Source: Blastomonas aquatica
GTDB taxonomy: Bacteria; Pseudomonadota; Alphaproteobacteria; Sphingomonadales; Sphingomonadaceae
Assembly: GCF_014639875.1 (NCBI RefSeq)
Contig: NZ_BMGD01000002.1
Coordinates: 372,001 to 436,000 of the forward strand
Direction: 5' to 3'
DNA length: 64,000 bases
The notes below the pieces were generated by a model, which saw only the letters and a program-made list of their open reading frames with translations, had not been told where the DNA came from and made no database searches. This document shows positions 45,572 through 56,098 of this stretch, one piece after another. Positions within the stretch are counted from its first letter, which is position 1. Every line of letters begins with the position of its first letter. A program made the translations under genes and the position numbers.

Positions 45572-46306
45572 TTGCCCGTCATCCGCACCCCCGCTATCGT
45601 CTGCACGGTGCGCAAGCATGGGGAGCATGGGGCGGTGGCGCGGCTGTTTACGCCCGAGCATGGCCTGCAGGTGGGCTATGTGCAGGGGGGACGATCGACC
45701 GCGATGCGGCCTGTGCTGCTGCCGGCGAATCTCGTGACGGCGGAGCTGCGCAGTCGGTCGCCTGACCAGCTTGCGAGCCTGACGGTCGAGCTCTCGACAA
45801 GCCGCGCGCCTTATTATGCCGAGCCACTGGCGGCGGCGGCGTTTGAGTGGGTGACGCTGCTGACGGCGACGGTTGCCCCCGATGACCAGCCGTTCCCCCG
45901 GCTCTATGCGGCGCTGGCGGCGTTGCTCGAGCTGGTGTGCGTTGCCCCATCCGCGCGGTGGTGGGCGCGGGCGATGGTGCAGTATGAGGCGCTGCTGCTC
46001 GCCGAACTTGGGTTCGGGCTCGATCTCGAACGCTGCGCGGTCACGGGCGAGCGCAAGGATCTGGCCTATGTCAGCCCGCGCACCGGGCGCGCAGTGTCCC
46101 TGCACGCCGCAGGGGTCTATGCCGAAAAGCTGCTGCCCTTGCCTGCGTTCCTGACAAGTGATGCCGAGCCCGATTGGGAGCAGCTGCTCCAAGGCTTTGC
46201 GCTCACCGGGCACTTCATCGAGCGCCAGTTCTTCGCCGAACGCCGCGCCGATCCGCTGGCGGCGCGGGTGATGATGATCGACCGGCTCAAGCGGATCGCA
46301 GGCTGA
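45572..46306 (+). CDS. recO: DNA repair protein RecO
   Basis: 244 residues, starting TTG 45572, which the spacing to uvrC makes plausible. The N-terminal OB fold contains TPAIVCTVRKHGEHGAVARLFTPEHGL, then YVQGGRS. The C-terminal helical part lacks an obvious CxxC zinc site, keeping single Cys in DLERCAVTGE. RecO works with RecR to load RecA on gapped DNA. Confidence 0.93.
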   Translation: MPVIRTPAIVCTVRKHGEHGAVARLFTPEHGLQVGYVQGGRSTAMRPVLLPANLVTAELRSRSPDQLASLTVELSTSRAPYYAEPLAAAAFEWVTLLTATVAPDDQPFPRLYAALAALLELVCVAPSARWWARAMVQYEALLLAELGFGLDLERCAVTGERKDLAYVSPRTGRAVSLHAAGVYAEKLLPLPAFLTSDAEPDWEQLLQGFALTGHFIERQFFAERRADPLAARVMMIDRLKRIAG

Positions 46307-46389
46307 AACTTCCTCGCTCTCGCAAAACAATGTTGCTTGAACGCGCCACCGGACGCTATGCGCGCGGCGATAACTGACAGGGATAGCCC

Positions 46390-47448
46390 ATGAAAATTGC
46401 AATTCTTCCCGGTGACGGCATCGGGCCCGAGATCATGGCCGAGGCGGTGCGGGTGCTGCGCGCGCTCGATTTGCCGGGAATGGAATTGCACGACGGGCTG
46501 GTCGGTGCCGCCGCGTGGCGCGTGCACGGCCATCCGCTGCCGCCCGAGACGCTGGCGCTGATGCACGCCTGTGATGCCTTGCTGTTCGGCGCGGTGGGCG
46601 ATCCCGCCTGTGATGGCCTTGAGCGCCATCTGCGCCCCGAACAGGCGGTGCTGGGGATGCGCAAGGAACTGGGCCTGTTTGCCAACCTGCGTCCGGCCAA
46701 GGTTTTCCCGGGGCTCGAGGCGCAAAGCTCGCTGCGGCCCGAGGTCGCAGGCGCAATCGACCTGATGATCGTGCGCGAGCTCAACGGCGACGTCTATTTC
46801 GGCGAAAAGGGCATGCGCGAAACGGCGGATGGCCAGCGCGAGGGCTATGACATCATGTCGTACAGCGAGAGCGAGGTGCGCCGCATCGCGCATGCCGCCT
46901 TCCGCACCGCGCAGGGTCGTTCGGGACGGCTGTGCTCGGTCGACAAGGCCAATGTGCTGGAAACCTCGCAGCTCTGGCGCGATGTGATGATCGAGGTGGC
47001 GGCCGAATACCCTGACGTGACGCTCGAGCATATGTACGTAGACAATGCCGCGATGCAGCTGGTGCGTGCGCCTGGCAAGTTCGACACCATCGTCACCGGC
47101 AACCTGTTCGGCGATATCCTCTCGGATCAGGCGAGCATGTGCGTCGGCTCGATCGGGCTGCTCGCCTCGGCCTCGCTGGGCGCGGAGCAGACGGCTTACG
47201 GCACCAAGGGCGCCTACGAGCCGATCCACGGCAGCGCGCCCGATATCGCGGGTAAGGGGTTGGCCAATCCGGTCGCGATGATCCTGTCCGCCGCGATGAT
47301 GCTGCGCCACAGTTTTGGGCTTGAGGCTGAGGCCGCGCGGATCGAGGCAGCGGTGGCGAGCGCGCTCAACGCAGGCGCGCTGGGCGCTGATCTGGGCGGA
47401 ACGATGGGGACGGTCGCGATCGGCGACGCGGTGCTGGCAGCGCTTTAA
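46390..47448 (+). CDS. leuB: 3-isopropylmalate dehydrogenase
   Basis: 352 residues from ATG 46390 with AGGGAT upstream. Family motifs are complete: [19 protein letters not shown] at the start, [32 protein letters not shown], the catalytic Tyr in YDIMSYSE, and the signature [10 protein letters not shown]. It oxidises and decarboxylates 3-isopropylmalate with NAD+ in leucine synthesis (EC 1.1.1.85). Its stop overlaps the convergent purD stop by four bases. Confidence 0.97.
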   Translation: MKIAILPGDGIGPEIMAEAVRVLRALDLPGMELHDGLVGAAAWRVHGHPLPPETLALMHACDALLFGAVGDPACDGLERHLRPEQAVLGMRKELGLFANLRPAKVFPGLEAQSSLRPEVAGAIDLMIVRELNGDVYFGEKGMRETADGQREGYDIMSYSESEVRRIAHAAFRTAQGRSGRLCSVDKANVLETSQLWRDVMIEVAAEYPDVTLEHMYVDNAAMQLVRAPGKFDTIVTGNLFGDILSDQASMCVGSIGLLASASLGAEQTAYGTKGAYEPIHGSAPDIAGKGLANPVAMILSAAMMLRHSFGLEAEAARIEAAVASALNAGALGADLGGTMGTVAIGDAVLAAL

Positions 47449-48713
47449 CCCCGCTCGCGCGCGACTTCGCGCCAGCCGATGTCGCGGCGGCAGAAGCCGG
47501 TGGGGAAATCGATCGCATCGACGGCAGCATAGGCGGCGGTTTGCGCTTCAGTGACGTTGCTGCCCGTGCCGGTGACGTTGAGCACGCGGCCGCCGTTGGC
47601 GACCAATGCGCCGTCCGTCAACGCGGTGCCTGCGTGTAAGACCTTGGCGCTGCCGGTGTCGCCCAGCGTGATCGCGCCGCCCTTTTCGGGGGTGCCGGGA
47701 TAGCCCTTGGCGGCCATCACTACGGTCAGCGCATAGTCGTTGGAGAAGCGGGGAGGGGGGCAGCTGGCCAGCTCGCCTTTGGCGGTCGCGAGCAGCAGTT
47801 CGGCCAGATCGCTCTGCAGCCGGGTCATCAGCACCTGGCATTCGGGGTCACCGAAGCGGCAGTTGTATTCGATCAGTCTGGGGCCTTCGCTGGTGAGCAT
47901 CAGCCCGGCGAACAGCACGCCCGAATAGGGCATGCCCTCGGCGGCCAGCGTTGCGACGGTAGGCGCGATAATTCGCTCCATAACCTGCGCTTCCAGCTCG
48001 GCGGTCAGCACCGGCGCGGGGCTGTAGGCACCCATGCCGCCTGTGTTCGGCCCGGTATCGCCTTCGCCCACCCGCTTGTGGTCCTGCGCCGATCCGAACG
48101 CGACGATCGCGCTGCCATCGGTGATCGCAAAGAAGCTCGCCTCTTCGCCCGTCATGAACTCCTCGATCACGACTTCGGCCCCGGCATCGCCAAAGGCGCC
48201 CGCGAACATATGCCCGATCGCGTCCTCGGCTTCCTCGGCGGTTTCGGCGATAATCACGCCCTTGCCCGCAGCGAGGCCATCGGCCTTGATCACCACCGGC
48301 AGGTCGAAATCGGCCAGCGCCGCGCGGGCCTCTGCCGCATGGCTCGCGCGGACATAGCGCGCGGTCGGGATGTTTGCGCGGTCGCACAGGGCTTTGGTGA
48401 AGCCCTTGGAGCCTTCGAGCTGCGCGGCCTTGGCCGAGGGTCCGAAAACGGGCACTCCGGCGGCGCGCAGGCTGTCGGCGAGGCCATCGACCAGCGGCGC
48501 TTCGGGGCCGATCACGACCAGCCCGATGGCATTGTCCGCACAGAACGCCGCAACCGTCGCATGATCGGTCACGGTGAGGTCGACGCAGGTGGCATGCTCG
48601 GCTATCCCCGGATTGCCGGGTGCGGCGAAGATGGTTTCGACCTGCGGGGATTGCGCCAGTTTCCAGCACAGGGCATGTTCGCGGCCACCGCTCCCCACCA
48701 ACAGGATATTCAT
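47445..48713 (-). CDS. purD: Phosphoribosylamine-glycine ligase
   Basis: 422 residues from ATG 48713 ([19 protein letters not shown], the family start). ATP-grasp features are present: [31 protein letters not shown], and [10 protein letters not shown] near the active site. It joins glycine to phosphoribosylamine in purine synthesis (EC 6.3.4.13). Its start codon overlaps the oppositely directed xseA start. Confidence 0.97.
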   Translation of the reverse strand: MNILLVGSGGREHALCWKLAQSPQVETIFAAPGNPGIAEHATCVDLTVTDHATVAAFCADNAIGLVVIGPEAPLVDGLADSLRAAGVPVFGPSAKAAQLEGSKGFTKALCDRANIPTARYVRASHAAEARAALADFDLPVVIKADGLAAGKGVIIAETAEEAEDAIGHMFAGAFGDAGAEVVIEEFMTGEEASFFAITDGSAIVAFGSAQDHKRVGEGDTGPNTGGMGAYSPAPVLTAELEAQVMERIIAPTVATLAAEGMPYSGVLFAGLMLTSEGPRLIEYNCRFGDPECQVLMTRLQSDLAELLLATAKGELASCPPPRFSNDYALTVVMAAKGYPGTPEKGGAITLGDTGSAKVLHAGTALTDGALVANGGRVLNVTGTGSNVTEAQTAAYAAVDAIDFPTGFCRRDIGWREVARERG

Positions 48714-50193
48714 GCCCGACCCCTTTTCAGATGATGCCAACTCGCGTTCCGGCGGGCTGTTAGCCCAGATGGCGCCAGGCGACAACGCCCCGCCGCTGTC
48801 GGTTTCGGAAATCTCGAACCTGCTCAAGCGCACGGTGGAGGACCGCTTTGGCCATGTCCGGATTCGCGGTGAAATCTCGGGGTTCAAGCGCGCCGCATCA
48901 GGGCATTGCTATCTCGCGCTCAAGGACGACAAGGCGCTGATCGACGGGATCATCTGGAAGGGTACGGCGCAGCGGCTGAACTTCGCGCCCGAGGACGGGC
49001 TGGACGTCATCGCCACCGGCAAGCTGACGACCTTCCCCGGGCGGTCGAAGTACCAGATCACGATTGAGTCGCTCGAACTTGCCGGCGAAGGCGCGCTGAT
49101 GCAGCTGTTCGAAAAGCTCAAGGCGCGTCTGGCGGGCGAAGGGCTGTTCGATTCAGAACGCAAGCGCGCGCTGCCGTTTCTGCCGCGCACCATCGGGGTG
49201 GTGACATCGCCCACCGGATCGGTGATCCGCGATATCCTGCACCGGCTGGCGGACCGTTTCCCCAGCCATGTGCTGGTCTGGCCGGTGCTGGTGCAGGGCG
49301 AGGGCGCTGCCGCGCAGGTCGCTGCTGCCGTGCGCGGCTTTGGTGCGATGCCCGAGGCGTCGCGGCCCGATCTGCTGATCGTCGCGCGCGGCGGCGGTTC
49401 GATCGAGGATCTGTGGGCATTCAACGAGGAGCCAGTGGTCCGCGCGATCGCCGAAAGCGTGATCCCGGTGATCTCTGCCGTCGGGCACGAGACCGACACT
49501 ACGCTCGCCGATTTCGCCGCCGACAGGCGCGCGCCGACGCCCACCGCGGCGGCCGAAATAGCGGTGCCGGTGCGCAGCGACCTGCTGGCGTCGCTGGGTG
49601 AGCTTGGTCTGCGCGCTGCCCGCGCGACCAACCGGGCGCACAGTCTGGCACGCGAGCGGCTCGATGCGCGCGCTCAAAGGTTGCCCAGGCTGGCTGACCT
49701 GCTCAGCCCGCAGCAGCAGCGCGCCGATGATCTGGGCGAGCGACTGCGCGCGGCGCTGGGGCTGCGGCTCGCGGATGCGCGTGGCACGCTTGCTCGCGCC
49801 TCAGGTGCGCTCAGGCCTGCGGTGCTCGATGCCCGGGCGGGGCTGGGGCGCGAGCGGCTGGCGCGGTTGCGGCTTGAGCCTGTCATGCTTGAACGCATCA
49901 CCACGCGGGCGGCCGAGCGGCTTGCCGGGCTCGAGCGGGTGCTGGCACAGCTCGACCCCGATGCGCCGCTGCAGCGCGGCTATGCGCGGGTGGCCGCTGC
50001 CGATGGGCGGACGTTGCTCGATCGCGCGGATGCTGCCAGCGAACCACGGCTGCTGCTGCATTTCCGCGATGGCGTTCTGGATGTCGTCCCGGCGGACGGT
50101 TCCACAGATGGTCCTGCCTCGCCGCCTGCGCGAGCCGCGCCACCGCGCACCAGAGCTAAGGCCGCAGAGCCGCGCCAGTCCAGCCTGTTCTGA
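48712..50193 (+). CDS. xseA: Exodeoxyribonuclease VII large subunit
   Basis: 493 residues from ATG 48712 with AGGA six bases upstream. The N-terminal OB fold includes [28 protein letters not shown]. The catalytic domain has [33 protein letters not shown] and [24 protein letters not shown] long coiled-coil region and a C-terminal tail (QSSLF) follow. With XseB it degrades single-stranded DNA in both directions. Shares the bases of its start codon with purD on the other strand. Confidence 0.95.
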   Translation: MPDPFSDDANSRSGGLLAQMAPGDNAPPLSVSEISNLLKRTVEDRFGHVRIRGEISGFKRAASGHCYLALKDDKALIDGIIWKGTAQRLNFAPEDGLDVIATGKLTTFPGRSKYQITIESLELAGEGALMQLFEKLKARLAGEGLFDSERKRALPFLPRTIGVVTSPTGSVIRDILHRLADRFPSHVLVWPVLVQGEGAAAQVAAAVRGFGAMPEASRPDLLIVARGGGSIEDLWAFNEEPVVRAIAESVIPVISAVGHETDTTLADFAADRRAPTPTAAAEIAVPVRSDLLASLGELGLRAARATNRAHSLARERLDARAQRLPRLADLLSPQQQRADDLGERLRAALGLRLADARGTLARASGALRPAVLDARAGLGRERLARLRLEPVMLERITTRAAERLAGLERVLAQLDPDAPLQRGYARVAAADGRTLLDRADAASEPRLLLHFRDGVLDVVPADGSTDGPASPPARAAPPRTRAKAAEPRQSSLF

Positions 50194-50294
50194 TCCAAGG
50201 CCAGGATTTGCGCCGAAGCGCCCAATCTTATACGATGACGAAGAACACACAGTTCGGGTCCTCCAGGAACCGGTAAACCTGCGATACAGAAATA

Positions 50295-50516
50295 ATGGAG
50301 CATGATCCCACAATGCTGATGTCCAACCGTGATCGGCCTGCGCGCCTGCACTATATGCCCAACGGCTTTCGGCTGCTGAGCCCTGGCGACCATGTGCTGT
50401 GTGCCGAAACCGGCCACCGGATCGATCTGGAAGACCTGCGCTACTGGAGCGTTGAGCGGCAGGAGCCATATGCGACCTGCGAGATCTCGGTCCGCGCCGC
50501 GCTGGGCAAGGGTTGA
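50295..50516 (+). CDS. DUF2093 protein
   Basis: 73 residues from ATG 50295; family members usually begin at MLMSN, making ATG 50313 a good alternative, with GGAG upstream. RPARLHYMPNGFRLLSPGDHVLCA and LEDLRYWSVERQEPYA match the small alphaproteobacterial DUF2093 family, function unknown. The peptidase gene starts five bases after the stop, so the two are likely co-transcribed. Confidence 0.88.
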   Translation: MEHDPTMLMSNRDRPARLHYMPNGFRLLSPGDHVLCAETGHRIDLEDLRYWSVERQEPYATCEISVRAALGKG

Positions 50517-50520
50517 TCGT

Positions 50521-51447
50521 ATGGCGCGCACCGGCCTTGCCACGAGCCTGATCCTTGCAAACCTGGCCGGACCGGCGTTGGCCCAGAACACGCCTGCGGC
50601 ACAGGAAGTACAACCGGTAATCCAGCAGGGCGATGGACCCGACTTCCTGACCCGGCCGTTCGGTGCTGTGCGCCCGCTGCAGAGCGGGATTCGACTGAAC
50701 GCAGCGCCCATGCAAGGCGCCTTGTTGCGCGGGACCGCACCCAAAGGCGTTGTCGGTCTCGATCTGGACGGGGTCAAGGTTCCCTTGGCCGAGGATGGCG
50801 CATTCGTGATCGGCTTCAATCGTGACGCAGCGGCGCTGGGCGTGTTGACGGTCAGCTTTGCCGATGGTGAGGTGGCGACCGAGCCGCTGGCGATTGAACC
50901 CAGGTCCTGGCGCAGGGAATTCATCGCGGTGGCGGCTCGTGGCGGAATGCCAAGCGAAGCCTTCATGGCGCGGCGCAGGCCCGAGCTCGAAATGATCGCT
51001 GCGGCGCGGCTGCGCAATTCGGACAGCCCGGGCTGGCGTCAGCCGTTCATCTGGCCGGCCAAGGGCAGGGTGTCGGGGATATTCGGTTCACAGCGCATCT
51101 ATGCGGGCGAGCCGGGGGCGTTTCACAGCGGTGTCGATGTCGCAGGCCCTATCGGCGCGCCGGTCGTGGCACCTGCAGACGGCGTGGTCATCCTCGCTGC
51201 ACAAACCCCGTTCTCGCTTGAAGGCAATCTGTTGATGATCGATCACGGAATGGGCCTCAACAGCGCGTTCCTTCACCTCTCGTCGATTGACGTGAAAGAT
51301 GGCGACCGTGTGCGCCAGGGTCAGCAGATCGGCCGTATCGGCGCAACCGGGCGCGTCACTGGCCCGCATCTGCATTGGAGCATGAAGTGGAACGATGCGC
51401 GGATCGATCCGCAGATGCTGGTCCCGCCGATGGGGACCCAGAAATAG
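50521..51447 (+). CDS. M23 family metallopeptidase (murein endopeptidase-like)
   Basis: 308 residues with a signal peptide ending GPALA. The C-terminal 130 residues are an M23/LytM domain with a full zinc site: HSGVDVAG (His and Asp) and GPHLHWSM (HxH). The preceding part has beta-rich sequence and the usual WPAKGRVSGIFGSQRIYAGEPGAFH lead-in. It probably cuts peptidoglycan cross-links in the periplasm or regulates amidases. Confidence 0.93.
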   Translation: MARTGLATSLILANLAGPALAQNTPAAQEVQPVIQQGDGPDFLTRPFGAVRPLQSGIRLNAAPMQGALLRGTAPKGVVGLDLDGVKVPLAEDGAFVIGFNRDAAALGVLTVSFADGEVATEPLAIEPRSWRREFIAVAARGGMPSEAFMARRRPELEMIAAARLRNSDSPGWRQPFIWPAKGRVSGIFGSQRIYAGEPGAFHSGVDVAGPIGAPVVAPADGVVILAAQTPFSLEGNLLMIDHGMGLNSAFLHLSSIDVKDGDRVRQGQQIGRIGATGRVTGPHLHWSMKWNDARIDPQMLVPPMGTQK

Positions 51448-51466
51448 CCCTGGCCTGCAATGGGAC

Positions 51467-51511
51467 TGGCCTAAACTAGGATCGGCCCAAACTAGGATTG
51501 GCCTAAATTCG
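51467..51511. repeat. Short tandem repeat, 16-base unit
   Basis: Almost three copies of a 16-base unit: tggcctaaactaggat, cggcccaaactaggat, tggcctaaattcg. It lies just after the M23 peptidase stop. Function unknown. Confidence 0.6.
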
Positions 51512-51634
51512 TGCGGTGCTGAGGCAGCGCATAGCATGTCCGCGAGCTGACCTAATCGAAACTAATCCAAACAACCGCTGGCGAGCCCGAAGTCAGCGCT
51601 TCGGAAATCGCCAGCAAGTTATCCAATAAGCCAG

Positions 51635-51943
51635 TCAGGTGCCGGAATTTGCGGCACCAGCCGTGCCACCGCGGGTAAAGCCGTCAACGCCTTCTCTGGC
51701 GCCGTCCTGCAAGCGATTCCAATCGCGCTGCGTCATGCAGGTCTTTTTCTTTGCGAGTCTTGATCCGGTTGCAATAGACTTGCGACAGATCATCTTATTT
51801 TCATCTGCGGCGCCACTGGCTTCGTCGTCAGCGGCTGCAGCGACCTTGGTGACTGCTGGTGCGTCGGCTGCGTAAGCAACCGTTCCGGTTGCACACGTCA
51901 GAATTGCAAATGCAAAGAGTGATCTCATAAATATTGCCCTCAT
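51635..51943 (-). CDS. Small secreted protein with conserved Cys pair
   Basis: 102 residues; ATG 51928 (residue 6) is an alternative start. The signal peptide ends YAADA. The mature core ICRKSIATGSRLAKKKTCMTQRDW carries two Cys likely bridged, a pattern seen in short secreted sphingomonad proteins of unknown role. The C-terminus is Gly-rich (FTRGGTAGAAN). Confidence 0.7.
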   Translation of the reverse strand: MRAIFMRSLFAFAILTCATGTVAYAADAPAVTKVAAAADDEASGAADENKMICRKSIATGSRLAKKKTCMTQRDWNRLQDGAREGVDGFTRGGTAGAANSGT

Positions 51944-52057
51944 CGCAGGCCCGGAAGTCGGGGGTTGGGGATCGCAGGATGGTATGTGCGCAGGGTGCTG
52001 TTGTCAAATGCTGTGGTGCAGCATTGCTGACGGCGCATTGCTCGCGCGACCACGCAA

Positions 52058-52585
52058 TTACTGAACACGAATCGCCTTAACCGCGCGCCGTCCTTTGATT
52101 TTGACAAAGAAGCTTCCGATGGCACCCGCCTTGATATCGATGTTGTCTCCGACATTCGGATTGAAAGGAACGGGTTCGGTCGTCTGCCAGAACGCGCCTT
52201 CGGCGATCTCGATCAACCAGCGGCCGTTTCGCTGCTGCTGTACACTCTTGATGGTCGTTTCAAGTGACGAATCAGGGCCATCGGTCTGGCTGCCGAAAAG
52301 CGAAAGATCAGGCAGCCGCAGGCCGAACAGCGATCGCTTGGTCTTTTTGACCTCGGTTTCCTCGACAACGTACACCTGTTTGGCAGAAACCGCGGCCGAG
52401 AGTTTGGCAGCGGCGTCGTCATAACATGCAAGGCGGGCAGTGCTATCGGTGACGGTCCGACAACGCTCGAGAGCCTGGAAGATCTCTGGCGAAGGGAGGG
52501 CGGGATCATTTTGTTTCGATTGGGCCGCCGCAGGTAGGGTCAGACACAAAGTCCCGGTGGCGGCGACGATTATGGCAAGGCGCAT
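52058..52585 (-). CDS. Secreted protein of unknown function
   Basis: 175 residues. The signal peptide ends LPAAAQ. Soon after it, FQALERCRTVTDSTARLACYD is the C-x-I-x-D-x2-R-L-A-C-Y-D pattern found at the N-terminus of various periplasmic proteins. The C-terminal 70 residues look like a small beta barrel (TTIKSVQQQRNGRWLIEIAEG, VGDNIDIKAG). No enzyme motif is visible. Confidence 0.72.
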   Translation of the reverse strand: MRLAIIVAATGTLCLTLPAAAQSKQNDPALPSPEIFQALERCRTVTDSTARLACYDDAAAKLSAAVSAKQVYVVEETEVKKTKRSLFGLRLPDLSLFGSQTDGPDSSLETTIKSVQQQRNGRWLIEIAEGAFWQTTEPVPFNPNVGDNIDIKAGAIGSFFVKIKGRRAVKAIRVQ

Positions 52586-52871
52586 GTCAATATCCTGCTT
52601 TGGCGAAGAGCCGATCTGCTCAAGTCTTGTTGCTTGTTGGTGCGTGTCGCAACGATTTTTTCAGGCATCCGGCCAGAGGGTATGCCTCAGAATAGATTGT
52701 GACTTATTTGCTACACCCGGGAGAAAAGGCAACGCTAACCCCGTCAAATGGTTGCACGACGCCGCAATCTCCCCCTAAACCCAAGGTCAAGATGGCGCAA
52801 CAAGCCATCGGCAACACATACAGGTTTCATTCGCGACGCTGACGTTGCGGGCATCCAAGGGGAAACGTCAT

Positions 52872-55757
52872 ATGACATCGATTTTCAAAACCGGCCTCCT
52901 TTCGACGAGCATTCTCGTCGGAGCAGTGGCGGTTGCAACTCCAGCGTTCGCGCAGGAAGTGCAGGAAGAGCAGGCTGCTGCCACCAATCAGGGTACGATT
53001 GTCGTCACCGGTTCGCGCATCAGCAATCCCAACCTCGAACAGTCCAGCCCCGTGCTTTCGATCGGTTCTGACGAATTCGATTACCAGCAGTCGGTTTCGG
53101 CTGAAGAACTGCTGCGCGAAATTCCTGGCGCCGTTCCCAGCATCGGCCCCGGCGTGAACAACGGCGCAAACGGTTCGGCAACGCTCAACCTGCGTGGCCT
53201 GGGTTCCAACCGCAATATCATCCTGATGGACGGTCAGCGTATCGTTCCTGCAACCCTAGGCGGCGTTACCGACCTTAATATTATTCCCGTTGCTCTCATC
53301 GAGCGCGTTGAAGTGTTCACCGGCGGTGCATCGACCGTATATGGTGCCGATGCTATTGCAGGTGTTGTCAACTTTATTACCAAGAACGACTTCGCAGGCA
53401 TTGAAGCCTTTGCTGGCTTTGGCGTTGCCGAGCAAGGCGACGGTCAAACCTTCCGTACCGACCTGACCATCGGTGCCAACTTCGACGACGGTCGCGGTAA
53501 CGCCGTGTTGAGCGTCGGTTATGCAGATACCGACCCTGTTTTGCAGGGCAACCGTGCCATCGGCCGTGAAAGCCGCAGTTCGGTAACTGGCCTTCCGCAG
53601 GGTTCGGCAACTGCCACCCCCGCGTCGATCCTGTTCCCATTCACCGGTAGCGTGAATGCCGATGGTACTGGGTTTGACGTTGGCACCTTGACCAACTTCA
53701 ACTTCAACCCGCTAAACGTCTTCCAGACCCCGCTCGAGCGTTTCAGCGTGTTCGGCAAGGCGCGGTATGAAGTCACCGACAACATCGAGCTGTATACCAG
53801 CGCGCTGTATACCAAGAACACCGTTCGTCAGATCATCGCGCCTTCGGGCTCGTTCTTCTCGGCATTGAGCGTTCCGCTCAGCAACCCGTTCCTTACGCAG
53901 TCAATGCGTAACCAGCTCTGCACGTCTTCCGGAATTACCGCTGCCGAATGCGCTGTTGCTTCGACTGCAGCTCCCGGCCAGGCAGGTTATCGTGAAATCA
54001 ATACCCAGATCGGTCGTCGTTTCACCGAAGCCGGTCCGCGTTTGACCACTTTCACCACGCAGACATTCCAGGTCACTGCGGGCGTCCGGGGTCAAATCAC
54101 GGATAGCCTCGGCTTTGACCTGAACGGAACCTACGGCGAGTCGTCGCGTGTTAACACCGCCCTGAACCAGGGTTCGCGCGATCGTCTGCAGCAAGCGCTT
54201 CGCGCACAGTCGACAGATGCTTGTAATGTGAACACCGGCGGATGTGTTCCGTTTGACCTGTTTGGGATTGAAGGCAGCATCACGCCTGAAATGTTCAACT
54301 TCATCAACGTTCCGACCTTTGCATTTACCGACACCGCGCTTGCCAACGTACAGGGCACGATCAGTGGTGACTTCGGTGTGACCAGCCCGTTTGCGAACGA
54401 ACCGATCGGCATCGCTGTCGGTGGTGAATATCGCAAGTATTCGGGCTCGTCGTTCGGTGATGGCATCTCGTCCCAGCCAGGTGCAGTTCTGGGTGCGGGT
54501 GCTGCTGCTCTGCCGATTTCTGGTTCATATGACAGCTACGAAGTCTTCGGCGAAATCAACATTCCGCTGGTTCAGGACCGTCCCTTCTTCCATCTTCTGT
54601 CAGTTGAAGGCGGCGTTCGCTATTCGGATTACTCGACATCGGGTGGCAACTGGACATACAAGGCTGGTGCAACTTGGGCACCGATTGAAGATATCCGCTT
54701 CCGCGGCGTATTTTCGCGAGCCGTTCGTGCGCCAAATCTGGCTGAACTTTTCCAGCCCGAAGTAGTGCAGCTGTCTAACCGGTCAGTTGACCCCTGCCAG
54801 GGTACGCTCGCTCAGATTGCTGCTCGCGGTGTCAGTGCGGCAGTTTGTGCCGCATCGCTTGCGCAGTCGGGCTCTCCCGCCGCCGCGCTGGGTAGCATCC
54901 CGGCACCTGTTGCTGGTCAGATCAACACGACCTTTACCGGCAATCCGCTGCTGGATCCGGAACGTGCAAATACCCTGACCGTGGGCGCCGTGATCGAGCC
55001 TCGCTTCCTGCCCGGCTTCACGATGACAGTGGATTACTACGATATCGATATCACTCGGGCCATTAGCTCGCCTTCGCAGGCGGACGTTATTGACACTTGC
55101 TATTTCAATAACACAAATGCCGCCGAGCCAGCTTGCTTGGCGATCCTGCGTAACCCGCTCACCGGCGGTCTGAGCGGTCCGAACGATACCACATTTGGAC
55201 CTTTCCTTGGCCTTTCCAACCGGGGTGCGATCGAAACCAATGGTATCGATCTCAGCTTGAATTATCGGACGGACCTCGACTTCGCTATTCTGAACTTGAA
55301 CTTCAACGGCAACTGGACGAACACTTCGAAGTTCCAGGCAACCGAGATCTCAGTCAACCGCGAGTGTGTTGGCTTCTACAGCGTTGCTTGCGCTAGCTTG
55401 CAGCCTGAATTCAGCTGGAACCTGCGTACCACGCTGAGCTTCGAAGCGGTGGATGTGTCGTTCCTGTGGCGTCACATTGACGGTATGGAAGTCGAGCCTC
55501 TGCAGAACACCACACCGACATCGACGTTTGACGCATACGAAACTATTCCTGCGTACGATTACTTTGATCTGTCGATGCGTTTCGCCATCACGGACAACCT
55601 GCGCGTCACAGCAACGGTCTCCAACCTGTTCGACAAGAATCCGCCTGATGTTGGTAACACCATCGGTTCGACCTCGTTCAACAGCGGCAACACCTTCCCG
55701 TCGACCTACGACGCGATCGGTCGCCGGTTCAACGTTGGCGCGACAATGCGCTTCTGA
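52872..55757 (+). CDS. TonB-dependent outer-membrane receptor
   Basis: 961 residues from ATG 52872 with GGGGA upstream. The signal peptide ends TPAFAQ. The plug domain starts IVVTGSRI (TonB-box region) and continues LLREIPGAVPSIGPGVNNGANG, LNLRGLGSNRNIILMDGQR and VEVFTGGASTVYGADAIAGVVNFI. The remaining 750 residues form the 22-strand barrel, ending in the aromatic VGATMRF. The substrate (siderophore, sugar or peptide) cannot be read. It is followed by a strong terminator. Confidence 0.96.
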   Translation: MTSIFKTGLLSTSILVGAVAVATPAFAQEVQEEQAAATNQGTIVVTGSRISNPNLEQSSPVLSIGSDEFDYQQSVSAEELLREIPGAVPSIGPGVNNGANGSATLNLRGLGSNRNIILMDGQRIVPATLGGVTDLNIIPVALIERVEVFTGGASTVYGADAIAGVVNFITKNDFAGIEAFAGFGVAEQGDGQTFRTDLTIGANFDDGRGNAVLSVGYADTDPVLQGNRAIGRESRSSVTGLPQGSATATPASILFPFTGSVNADGTGFDVGTLTNFNFNPLNVFQTPLERFSVFGKARYEVTDNIELYTSALYTKNTVRQIIAPSGSFFSALSVPLSNPFLTQSMRNQLCTSSGITAAECAVASTAAPGQAGYREINTQIGRRFTEAGPRLTTFTTQTFQVTAGVRGQITDSLGFDLNGTYGESSRVNTALNQGSRDRLQQALRAQSTDACNVNTGGCVPFDLFGIEGSITPEMFNFINVPTFAFTDTALANVQGTISGDFGVTSPFANEPIGIAVGGEYRKYSGSSFGDGISSQPGAVLGAGAAALPISGSYDSYEVFGEINIPLVQDRPFFHLLSVEGGVRYSDYSTSGGNWTYKAGATWAPIEDIRFRGVFSRAVRAPNLAELFQPEVVQLSNRSVDPCQGTLAQIAARGVSAAVCAASLAQSGSPAAALGSIPAPVAGQINTTFTGNPLLDPERANTLTVGAVIEPRFLPGFTMTVDYYDIDITRAISSPSQADVIDTCYFNNTNAAEPACLAILRNPLTGGLSGPNDTTFGPFLGLSNRGAIETNGIDLSLNYRTDLDFAILNLNFNGNWTNTSKFQATEISVNRECVGFYSVACASLQPEFSWNLRTTLSFEAVDVSFLWRHIDGMEVEPLQNTTPTSTFDAYETIPAYDYFDLSMRFAITDNLRVTATVSNLFDKNPPDVGNTIGSTSFNSGNTFPSTYDAIGRRFNVGATMRF

Positions 55758-55781
55758 TCGTAACGATCAGATTGATCTCAG

Positions 55782-55817
55782 AAAGGCAGCGTGTCGCAAG
55801 ACGCGCTGCCTTTTTTT
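55782..55817 (+). terminator. Rho-independent terminator of the TonB receptor gene
   Basis: Stem aaaggcagcgtgtc / gacgcgctgccttt with a GCAA tetraloop, followed by a run of seven T. A classical intrinsic terminator, 25 bases after the stop codon. Confidence 0.9.
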
Positions 55818-55840
55818 GTTGCGGTTCGACATTTCAGCGA

Positions 55841-55874
55841 ATGGCCAGGCCATACATGTCAGAGGTCTGACATG
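55841..55874. promoter_or_regulatory. Two adjacent palindromes, operator-like
   Basis: ATGGCC-A-GGCCAT at 55841-55853 is directly followed by the perfect 20-base palindrome CATGTCAGAGGTCTGACATG at 55855-55874. The gap 55818-56098 holds no gene, so the regulated target, if any, is unclear. Confidence 0.4.
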
Positions 55875-56098
55875 AAATTGAGCTGGTAAGTGCTCCGGTG
55901 TTTGCAAAGCTCTACAACGAGCGCAGGGCGAACAGATCACGATGCGGATAAAGCACCCCTAAGATCTGTTATCCATTGGCCGCGTTATGCTCTGTATTTC
56001 GCCCGTTAATGGGGTTTGTTCCGGGAGCTCGGTCGAGGCACGCAAAACAGGTTGTGTAACGGTCCTTGCCAGATGCGTAGCTGGCGGAGGCCCAACCC

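Noticed and set aside
51467-51511. CRISPR array
   Set aside because: Units of 16 bases abut without spacers. No CRISPR array or cas gene is seen in the window.
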